Assembly: GCA_009869945.1 (NCBI GenBank)
Contig: WIXG01000029.1
Span: forward strand, 248,001 to 312,000
Length of the DNA stretch: 64,000 nt
Source of the DNA: Mesaphorura yosii
Lineage: Eukaryota; Arthropoda; Collembola; Poduromorpha; Tullbergiidae
Direction of reading: 5' to 3'
Shown here: piece by piece, positions 41,173-53,100 of the stretch
How the letters are laid out: each line of letters opens with the position of its first letter
Numbering within the stretch: position 1 is the stretch's first letter
Notes under the pieces: model-generated
What the model saw: the letters and a program-made list of their open reading frames with translations, nothing else
What the model was told of the DNA's origin: nothing
The model's database searches: none
Translations under genes and position numbers: made by a program

Positions 41173-44100
41173 TACATCTTCGGATGATGATCACGACGAG
41201 CATGAGCGTGCTGGAAGCAATTATATGTATGCTTTCTCTGAGCCCGGCTCCAGCGCGTACCGTGCAATACTACCGAGTCAGAAATTGAGAATCACTTGAG
41301 GAAACACATGAAATCATTCCAATTTCATCATTTATGAATATGTATGAGAACTAATTCATGCTTGCAGTGAAGAATGATGATGGGTGTACGTGTGAAACTG
41401 AATTAGCCAGTGAGAGCGGAGCACAAATAGGAATTATTAAATTATTTCGTCGGAGCAGAGTATAAAATTTTACATAATTCGATGCGTGTGTGCATTTCAG
41501 AGAAGGACTCATGCCACACTCAGTGTGAGAACAACTTGAGCCTTTTGTTCTTCTCGTTGTAATGCGCGCTACAATTAACTTTTATGACAAGTTTCAATTG
41601 TTTCAAGTGATTTACAGCCACAGCTCGCAACTGGATTGTGCCGAGTGCTTTAATTTTTTTGGATGTGGCGATGAGGGAGACCACACTCGAGCTCAACGTG
41701 GCGACCATTCTCCACTGGAGGGAAACAGACGAAATGGAAAACTTGGTTGATGCAAAAACTAAAATCACAAGTCCGGAAAAGGCAAAAGTGCTTAGCTCAT
41801 TGGGAACCGAGCGGGTTTGTCAAGTGAGAACGAAGGGCAGAAGCTAAAAAATTGCCGTAAAGTGCGGTAACTATAACACCTATCCCAGTAACAAAAAGAA
41901 GGCTGTAAATGCGAGTCGAAGAAGATGGTAATTATGATTAAGTTCATGAATACGAATGCTGCGCCGGAGCTAGAACCTGGTGCATGAAAATTCTGGACCT
42001 GCAACAGCGTGCCGGATCCATTACGCAAATGAGGTGCATCTCACCAGTCTCGAGTATCTACCGCGCGCACCGATCATTTCAATTACGTCTACTCGTGTCG
42101 CAACGCTTCGTATTCATGATGAAATTCCCCTTGTAATTAGCAGAAGAGCATGAAAAATATGCGAGAACATGGAACGCTTGCACCGGGAGCTGGAACTGGA
42201 ACCATCAAATTTTAGATTAATTTCGTACAAGCGAGAACACAAGCGTGGAGTATGGCTTCTTAGAAATCTGAATCGTTCCCTTTTGGTTCCGCGCTGTCGT
42301 TTTTATGAGCCCTGCAAGACCTGCTAGTTGAAAGGTGCGCACATCTTTGACTCGGGCATGCCATTTGCCGTCCTGGTCTGGCCTAGATAAGAGTCAGTAA
42401 CCTACCGCCTTTACGTCAGAATATAGTCCGTGCTTGTGCTTGGCGAAGTACGAAATTATGGAACCACAAGTGGAATGGACTAGGTTACTAGAAGGATTGT
42501 CAGCTTTCTCTCCTTTTGTGCTCAAGCCGACACTGATGCTTTGTCTGAATTCCCGGAGCTGAAATTTATTTCAAGTTTAAGCACATTTCTCACTCTTGTA
42601 CTCGTTCGATAAAAAGTGAAAGGAATTCATCAGGGAAAAGAGACGATGATTTTGATCATTTTGTCAGCAGCAATCTATTGCCCGCTCGCATGCACACGCG
42701 TCAGTAAATGGCGCAATGTTGTGGTCCATTTGCCAGTTTTTATTATGGACCTCTTTCCTAAAGTGGTGCTCGAGCCCAAGCGGAATCCGAATCGACCAAG
42801 TCAACTGTTTTTTATTCGTTATCTACTTTACTTGAATTTGCGAGCGAGCGCGGTGCTGGTCCAAATTCTCCATTAATCTTTGTTCCCCTTCACCACCAAT
42901 TCTTTTTATTCTCTCGTAATGGAGCGAGATTTGTATCAATTGCAGTACAATGCGTCGTGCGCGGCGAAGACGAAAATATTGTGCCCACAAAATTTAGAGT
43001 GAAAGGTATTTATTGGAAACATGAATCTGATCTTTTGCCGCTGCTTTCACTTCGACTCGATTTTTGTAGCCAATGTGGATTACGCTTAGCCATAAATAGG
43101 AACTTATTTTCGTCTTGGCTTCTTTTCCAAATAATTATATTGTTTGTGTTGCGTGGCCAGCATTCAGTGAACGAAATGTCCGCGCCACGCCACGCGAGTC
43201 GTCACCAACTGCATGAAATACGAGAATGAAATGAAATAAAAGCGACAAGTGAAGAAGTTGAATGCCTGCGCTAGGGGAATACGACGTCCCAACCGCAAGA
43301 CAAGTGAGAGATTCACTGGAAGCGATAATGCACAAATCCAATCTATAAAAAATAAAAACAAGATCCACTACAAACTTTTTTACCAATTTCTCGGTCTCGG
43401 TCTTTCTATATGCTCCTCTTTCGCTCTTTCTCTCCTCTTCGCACATACTTACTTCCAGTTCATTCCATTATTGAAATTGACACATGCCATTATCTCTTCT
43501 CCTCTCGCTTCCGCACTTCCTAAAATAAAAACGAAATGAATTCAGACAATCTTTTCGTATGAGTGCATGTGCATGTGAGTAAAAGACGGAAATTCACAGC
43601 GCGTGAACAATAATCATGATGCCACATTTGAGCACATTAACAAATGCTCCGAGTCCTGAAGAGATTCAGTCGTTCAGATTTCGTTCGGATTGCACACGAA
43701 GACAAAAGTAAAATGCAGGAATAAAACGTCTTCTTAAAACAGGCTGCAACCAGTTACCAGTGACGAGAATGGCAGAGACTCATTTTGCTCGTCGCATCGT
43801 TTCCTTTCAATCGCGCCTCGCTTAATCGCTGATTTTGAATTGTCTTAACCCTACGACCAGCTTCATTGAGAAATTAATCATTCAGACTGTTAAACTTATT
43901 CATCAATTAAGTACATTTTTATAATAAAGCCTGTACACTGTTCAAACCTTCCGTCAGATGCCAGTAATTGCGAACTAGAAGCCCCTGCTTCTGCAATTCC
44001 GCAAGCAATTATTCGGAATGAAAAATCGAGGCTCCTGCACGCAATCTGGAGCAGCGAAATTGAGTGGGTTCTCCTTTACTACTTATTTGCCGATACTCTG

Positions 44101-47100
44101 ATTATTTCTTTCACTTTTCAACACGCAAGCCTTTGCGTTCCATTTTGCCGAAATTTGAAATAAGAACTCGATAGTAAATAATTTGAAGTGTGCTTGAGCA
44201 TGATAACTGTAAGCTCGATGTACAAAGAGGGGAAATGAGATTTCACTACACAGATCAATGCAGTTTTTAAATGTCATATTTGCACGAAATACGAGACTGA
44301 CACGCAATTGTATTGCTGGTGCTCACAACAGACTGAGGATCTCAATACGAATCAAGTCAGTTTGGTTCTCAGTCCTAAGGAGAATTGTGAATTAGCGCTA
44401 GCAATGAACCCGAATGCCGCACTTTAAGTAATTCCGCTGCCGCTCCCGTAATCACGAAAGAGTCAGTACGAGGTCACACCTCATCTCACAAGAAAACAGT
44501 CTTTATCGGCGGCAAAGAAGCCAAGCCACGTCAAAACGCAGGGTGACGGGAGGAGATGCTAAATGCAGCAAGGCGGTGGAAACTCTTCAGCAAGACCAGT
44601 TGTGATTTCATGCGGTTTAGTTTAACCAAACTTACAAACAAGACCCGCACCCAAACTCGGCAGGGCAGGGTAGTGAAATCCCAGATGTAGTGTCCAGACA
44701 GAGAAGCAGGACATGCAGGAAGGAAGAAGTGACCCCTTGTCTCTCGTGTTTGTTCCCACGCTTTTGACTTTCGGGTCCATCGGCATTCGTCATTTAGTCC
44801 AACTTTTCTTTCATTCCATTTGAATACAAAATCATGCATGTGCATTTTGTTTCTTACTTACTTAATACAGGGCCAAAACAATCATTATGAATAAATTCGG
44901 TCTGCAAGCAGTCACGCATGCCACAACACATAACAACAAAGCCAAAAGCCACTTCGTGGTCATGTCCATGTCAAACTTCGTTTTCCACAAAATGCATATA
45001 AAAAGATTTCGTGCGAGATCATATTTCTCGTTCCCCTCTCGCCTGTTCCTTTCCGGATCTTTACTTGGCAATGCGCTTCGTATTTATGATCTGATCTCAT
45101 GGACCATAGAGCAGCGTACATATTGTTGGCTTCTAAATTTTCTTGCGTTGCGTTGCTTGCTTGTGGTTTTGTTTACGAGCCGGTCATGTCCGACTCGTGG
45201 GCAATATTTTGTGGGTTTACTTTTTACCGCTCCGGAGAAGATGAAAGATGTGCAGCAGTATATGTCACAACCCTGCCAGGGAGAGAATAGAGAACCTGAC
45301 ATGTTCGTTCCACTTGGCGTGGCTCAAATGACAGCTCAATTCCATTCTTTGCGCAATTGTCATTTCAAAGTTGAGCTCTGAGCTGCTGCCACAATAATTT
45401 TGAGATTGCGTAATTCACAGTGCCTGGCTTGGCAGTAAAATTGAGCAGGGCGCATGGCTGCTTGAAAATGATGAAATCTGATATTATAGCAGGACTTGGC
45501 CCGAGTGGTCTTCACTCAGCACTCATTATGTATCAATTTTCAATCATGAGGAAAAAAGCTAACTCTGTGTAACCTTCCTAGCTGCAATAACTGGACAGTG
45601 GTTTGCTCTCCTCTCTCTCTAACACTGCCCGACAAGGCAATTTGTCGAACGTTGATTGAGACCAGAAATCATAGGAAACAAGTTAATTAAATTTTTAGTC
45701 ATAATTGGATTCAATATCGGGTAACATGCAATGCCTGCTCGAATGCATGGTGCAGCAGCCAACTTGGAAGGAAGGAAGTCAGTAACATTACAATCGTGAG
45801 TTATTACACTTGCATAACTTCACAGAAATGGAATGCAACGCGCGGATATGTTATCTTCATTTTGAATGAAGGGAGCAGATAGCCGGAAGAAAATGTGAAG
45901 CGGACGTGGACGTAACAAGAGGAAGACGTTCATGAGAAATGGGATGAGAAACTTAAAAATTGTAAAAACTTCGCCACAAGCACTGGTAATGAATGAAGCC
46001 TGGTCCTTGCTACAAATTATCTGTCGCGTATGGATCATTTCAAATGGTTCAACTCCTTTTCTGTTGTCCTTGTTCTTGAGTCGCATCCTCGCATCTTTCC
46101 GGTGCTGCACCAATTCATTCATGAAGAGAATGAGGATACGAGAGATGAAGAAGAATGAAGACGATTCCATTCATTCAACTTTCGGACTGGTGCATCCATT
46201 ACACACTTATTTAGTGCATTCACACTTGAGACACTTGCTCCTGACGTTATCATCATCCTCATCCATGCGTTCGTTCGTACGTGCCGGTTCGAGAGCGTGG
46301 GAACTCGCGTCGCAGAGACACACACATTTCGCCCACAATAGATCAAAACAATATGGTCCAGAATGTGCAAGTGTCTTTCGGGTGTTGACGAATGAAAACC
46401 ATGAGTTTTGAGTTCCTGCCCCTAAAACGCAATAATAACTTTTAATGAAACAGAAAAGAACTGATTTCTGAGTCAAGCATTCGAATCCTTTCGTGTCAAC
46501 ATTTAAATTAGAGCAACAATGGAAATAGCTTGTCGAAATTCATTCCGCGATCGAATTTTGGTCCAGAGCTGAGAATTCCGCTGCATGCAATCACTTCTTG
46601 TGAGAACTGTCCTGTTCACGGATTCAGATAGGACGTTGACGTTTTAATAGCGTGCGTGTCATTACGTACTACACGGAACTGGATTAGCATGTTTAGGGTT
46701 TTATGGAAGGCAATTTCAAGTGCAATGCCAAACCCCGCACAAGACAAGAGGAATGTGTGGAAATGTGAGTCTCGTGGGGAATTCATTTCCGCTATCTTTT
46801 CTCTCACATTTTCCGGGGTTCCCACCGAGTCATTGTTGTGGTATGTAATCTAGACCAATTTAAATTGGCATTGCTTCGCCCAGCTTTGCCTTTACACTGC
46901 ACTCGCAGTAGCACTTTGGGTTTGTGCCTTTCGCACTTGTCTTGTATGTCATCTCACCCTTCCCTTTCTCTCTTTCCTTCCACATCCACATCATGTCATG
47001 AGACAGAGTGTAGAGGACACAAAATCTGTATGCAATATCTCTGTTGCTGCTACGTGGAAGGACAAGATATATGAGATCGTGTGATGGGAGCGAAATATTT

Positions 47101-50100
47101 GAGGGTGAGTAAGTGCGACAGTTGAATTACTTCCTCAATCAATTTATTACCCTCGCATTACACTTGTTCTTGTTCTTTATCCTCTTGTTACCCAGCAGCA
47201 TGCATGCAACACTTCCCTCATTCTCCTTCTCATGAGCACTGTCCTCTCCTACACTTACGCGATTGGCTTCATTCGTTGAATATTCAGATCTAAACGAGAA
47301 GCGCAGATCTGGTGTCAATTGCCTGAATGACAGAAACAATTGCGGACAAAAAGGATTATCCGACTTTGACTATTGACTATTATTACATGGAGAAGCGGAA
47401 GCAGGTGAAGCTTGGTCGCCACTCGAGATTGTTCCAAAACTGGGACCAAATGTATTCCATTTCGTTTCAGGCTGGTTAAAGGTCATCTGTACAGAGGTCC
47501 CCACGTCCGCGTGACCTTCATATTTCCAAGCACGGTTTATTTCAGGCATCACGCTTTCAAATGAACGAACATTCCAAGCTTTTCATTTCCTGCTGGAGCT
47601 AAAAGTCAAAAGTAACGGCACACATGGTGACATGTGGTCTGGCTGACTACGTTATCTGCGGCAAGTCAGTACAATTGTTTCAAGGCGTACATTCCCGAGA
47701 TAAGATCACGAGCCGGGCAGAGAAATATGGCACGAGATGCAGGTTCGGAACGGAGGCGGCGGGTCAAAGTTGAGCTTTGTCAGGCGCATGAAAACCAAAC
47801 AAATGCCCATTCCTCATTTCCCTCGATTATTCACGAGCCATTCCTTCTACATGGTTGAAAGCACCAGGAATTATGTAACTTTTGCAAAAAAACTAACGGC
47901 CAGACGAATATAATGCTTGTTCGTTGATGAATAGAGTATTCGTAACTCGTGTTGTCTTGTTGCATGAATCAGTAAGCTGCATATTGTCGTAATCGATACT
48001 GGACAATAGACTTTCGTGCGTTACCGTCGTATCACGGCGCACAGCTTTATTGTAGCAACACGAACGGTACACGAGCAATGTATTATTAACCGAAGTGGTT
48101 CGTTTCACATGACGGGACAACGAGGAGTGATTCTGGGCGTGTGGATAGCGTGGGCGTGGAAATAAAGCTACAAAATTCTAATTTATCTGGTTTTGGGTCT
48201 TTACAGGTTTACCGGTTCACGTGTTCCCTTTCTTATGCTTTACCATGTCCCTAAGTTAAGCCCCTTCAGCATGAATTATTCTTACCTGCCTTGCCTCCAA
48301 ATGTTCAGTTCGAATCAAATCTGTGAACCAGAAAGTAATTAATTTACGACGGGGCTGTCATACAGTTACAATTTAATTTAAATGGCCGCCTCGCTCGCTG
48401 TGGAAATTAGTCTTGCATGGTTAAACTCGAAGTGGACATCGTTTTTAATGTAGGCAGATGCGAGCGCGGGGAGACGGCGTGTCGAAATGAATGCTAAATG
48501 TAATGGAATGGTCAGCTGCATTCGTGTGCCCAAGGTTCATTGTGCGACAACTTGACTTTAGTACAATGACAATAAATGAATTCTTGCTTGACAATTCTAC
48601 TTTGTCGGCCGTGTTAACATGAAATACTTAGTGAGGGCATGATGCATTGTACATTAGTTCAATAAAGATGTTTAAGCCCTCAGTCAGCTTCTTTGCGTCT
48701 TCCAGTTTTTCTATATAGTTAAAAGAAATCAAAATATGAATAAAAGAACTTTTGTTAAAGTTCACATTATTGGTACAAAGGGTGACTAAACGTAATTTCA
48801 GTTAAATTTTATTGGTTCACGGCTTTTAATCTTTTGTAAGAAAGTGTTCGAATGCTGCAGAATATTGCAGTTGAAAGATTAGGGTTACTTAAATCCGATT
48901 CTTTAGAACTATCGCCCAATGCGAATGTTCAGCGCTTTTTGCGGAAACTTCGACCAAATCCGATGCTTAGAAATGCCTAACAGTGGAAGATTATTCAACT
49001 CTTAAATGTGCAACGAAAGTGAATCGCATTCATTTAAAAGCGAACGAATGAGTATGTATATGACTGTGACAAAGTCGAGTTATACAAATACGGTGCATTG
49101 TTTTCACAATTCTCCATCCTCATTTTTACGCACATGCCCGGCATGGCATCACTCTTCGAGGAACCGCGAGCGGCAGTAATGAGGCAAAAACGAAGCAAAA
49201 ATTCCTGCATCTTTCGCCTGAGTTATTTTATAGTTTTTTCATTAATGCGGTTCTTTGTTCGGGTGCATTCACTCGCACGTTTAAGTGTGTCGTGCACTTG
49301 TCTTTTCTTACCTTGTCACTCGGTCGAGCACGGTTAAATTCATGTTTATTGGCATTCATTTAGTGCGACGATAACCCAGGCCAACACAACGCGGCATTTC
49401 ACTTACAGATACGGATTAGGAAGCAGTCAACTCTTTAACTTGCGCTCACTCTCCGCTCCGAATGTGCGATGCAGGGATTCGGCTTCCGCGTGCAGCATTT
49501 GGCGTTTGGCCTTCCTGCTGCCATTAGTTCAACTTCTCATTAAAACTTAAAAATAAATTAAGGGGGAAAGTCACGGAGTGATGTTACGCAGAGTGCAAAT
49601 GTACAACAAGGAGCTTGTGCTCTCCTTCAAAAATCCAAGCCATACTTTTCTCATGATGAGCTTTCACCTTCTTGACCTTTCTCTCTTCCGCAGAGAGCAA
49701 AAGCATTCCAAAGATTTTAAAACTGAAATAAAAGAATCGCTTCGGCATTGGAATCCAATCCCTTCTGCTCCTGTCTTCCGTCCTTGTTACGCACGTAATT
49801 CCACATGGACCGCATTTTGGTACAGTTTTTTAAATGAGAGGATAGCCATTAAAGCATTTCCCAACTGAGCCGAACGCGCTCAGGGAAGTTCGGAAGTTAC
49901 AGCTGCAAAGTGTCAAGAGATCACTCTGTTTTTAAAAAGAGAGAAAATCCAGTTGCACTTGGTGCACACTCGCTTAGATAAAGAGTGACTCAAGAGCCAA
50001 GTGCTTAGTGCAGCTTCTATAAATTAACTTTTTAATGTGTTGTTTTAATGCGTGTGGCTTTCCTGTCGCTTAAGTTGTTGAATGAGCTCTCATCCAATGA

Positions 50101-53100
50101 CACCACACCATTCTGATGTTCTGAACCCTTTTCGATGGTGTGAAGTTTGCGTTTGGTTTGAATTAACAGAGACAGGTGTAATCCATTAACTTTTATTGTT
50201 TTCTTTCCCTCCCTTCCATTTGAAAGCATCCCACTCTGTTTCTCTAATTCCTGAATTTGAGATATACAACAAACCAGTATGATTTCTGAAATTGGTTCGT
50301 AGACTCAAACTCCTAAACCCACAGCGAGCTTCTGAGTGGCTTTAAGGAAATCTTTCACGTAGCATTTAGGAACAACTCCTGGATTTTGTGAGATCTCATA
50401 TCTCTGATTAATGTGTGGGCTCGACTACTATGGTTGATGTGCCCAACATTTCATTCGACAGCAAAAATAACCGGCAAGAGAGTGAATTACACAACCGCTA
50501 GGCCGGGCATTTGTCATCGGCAACGCATAGCGGACGACCTCCAAAATTACATCGTGAATGGTAAATGCCTGGACGTGAACGAATTTGACTTCATGTGTCT
50601 TCAGTCTTCAATTTGAGTTTCTCAATTTATTTGAAGTATGATCGTATGATATAACTCAGAACTTCGTGTCCTGCGATATTAACCTGCACTTCGAGCTAGT
50701 TAGATGAAGCCATATTCCGTCAGCTCATATCCCATAATCCATACATTCTACTATTCTACGGCAACGTCCCTCTCAATGAAAAATGCACCGACTAAAATAT
50801 TTGAAAAAGATAAATAATTTTTCAAAGTTTATCCAAGTTGATCACTCCCACCAACTTTTTATGTCACGCAGCTCAAACAGATTTTACATTACGAGCGCGA
50901 TTCACATGCGCGCGGGTACATCTCATAGGACAGAATTATACAAGCGCCCAGATTCACGGCCGGGAAATGATGACAAATAGTTCAACAGAAAAGAAATGCA
51001 CACCAAGAACTTATGGAAAGACTTAGCTTTCAATCCGAATTCGTAAAAATTGACCTCATAATCCGTTGGACGTCTGATCATCTCTCTTCGATATATTCGA
51101 ACTTCACCGGCAGACTTGTACACTATAAATTGAATTATCCAGTGCAGACTTAGCTGCGAGTCCCAGTGGAGCGAAGTGGAGGACCGTCGACCAGAATCCG
51201 ACTGCTGCCGTCGCTCGATCATAATTATTTGTAGTTGGGTCTAAGTTGTGTGAAGTCAAAACCCAAATAGAATGACTCCTAAACCCTTTCCTTCTCCGCT
51301 TTCACAAATTCTCACATGCAGCATAATCCAAAGATAACAAATTGCGTTTTCGCTTTCACATCACAATGGTGAAAATGAACCCTTCAATTCATAAATCGAT
51401 GATGCAATACTTGCCGCAAAATGTGATATTATGGATTTTTTATCCTCCGAAATTAGTATTGGATCTTATTTCTCACACCCGATAAATAGCTACAATGCAT
51501 TGCTAGCATCAGAAGTCTGCTTTAGTTTCAAGTACGTTTACACGTTGTTTATCAAAGGACATAAACAAGGAGAGTTGAATTGAAGTCTTGCTGAGAAAAA
51601 GGCATATCTGTAAAGTAATCGAAAATGTGTTGTGGAGTATTTGACTGATTTGATTCACCGTTGAGTATTTCGTATTCACACAGTTTTATGCTTCAAATGT
51701 TTTTACAGTTGCAACGGCACTGTGACGCAGAGTGGCTGAATCGCGTTCCAGTGAAGGATATTAAAAGAACAAATGGATAATGAATTCCAGTTTAAGGAGT
51801 TTAAGTTTAACCTGCCGTGGCCCTCGGCTCTCAGTCCAGTAAACTGTAAGTTAATATTAATGTTTTTCTCCGTGCGTAAGGCTAAATGGAGCAAGTGTAT
51901 ACAACCAAGACCTGCACTTCACCTTATTAAGTAATGGCTGCCATAAAAAATTATATATGGGCTGCATGTAGAGTTGACATAAGAAACAAGTTTCTGAGAA
52001 CATTACATTATTAAAATTGATTCATGATATAAAAATTCAAGCCCGAAATACTTATTTGAAGAAGCCCGACGAGACGACTAGGGTCAAATTGAAGATCAGA
52101 AGACAGCTTGTTTTCAATCCGCTAAGACTTTGCATTTTAAGCGAATTCAATTCGCAAAAGACTTCGAACTTCCATCACTTTTAGTTTATCATTTACCGTG
52201 GTCTTGATTTTGAATTCCTCTTCACCCAGCCGTGTCCCGAAAGATTTAAGATCTTTCCTACACAATTAGTTATTAATTCACCTGCTGCTAATGCTCATAA
52301 CCTCATCCTGCCTCTTTCCACAAAATTATTCAAAATTGCTGCACAGCATGTGTTCATGAGAGTACGCAGTGTTTATTGTCGTAATGGCAGTAAAAATTAA
52401 ATAGGCCCACATTTTTATGGCCAAGCAATAGTGTTCCTAAGAAACCCAGCCGGGAGTACTCTGAAATCTCTATCTTATTCTCTAACCCCGCTGTGAAGAT
52501 GCGACAACAATAAGTGCGTACAAGTCTGCGCTCGGCTGGATTCTACGCGTACGCACAACTGAAATATTATTGCTTAATTTGACACCTTGTCATTTCCGTT
52601 ACTTGTGCTCGTTGTTTTCTGGGAATTCAACGGATTAATAGCGAAGGAATTCTGCGAGTGGGCAATTCTCATCATGCACTTGGTACGAATGTATGTTTCA
52701 AGTTTCAATGCACTTTGCTTTGATCAAGGAAATCAAAACCTGCTCTTGAATATTCAGCAACCGTTGATCAATGAATTCTTATTGTCGTGGGAAAACTTTG
52801 TCACAGGTTTAAGATTCAAGGGACGAGTTTACTTTTTCCACGTTTATGTAGAAATTATGCTGACAGCGACCGTTGGTCATCTATACTAAACATAAGCCAA
52901 CCCTCACCCATACTTTTTGTAATAGGAAAGGGGAAGGAAAATATTGACATATGAATTTTGATGAGAAACTCATTCACGACACGACATGACACAAGTTGGA
53001 CTGGGCTTGTGGTCTGTTGGTAGAAGTAAACTCGAACGTAGAGGAGCAGTCGACGTCGATGATGAAAATTGGCATGGGCAGATTGAATTGAGTATTATTC

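Noticed and set aside
44887-45381. 164-codon plus-strand ORF
   Set aside because: No domain, odd composition, and an overlapping minus-strand ORF of similar quality; consistent with a chance open frame in a long noncoding region.
45932-46411. 159-codon plus-strand ORF
   Set aside because: No recognisable motif, serine/histidine runs from simple sequence, open frames on the opposite strand too; no splice or promoter support.
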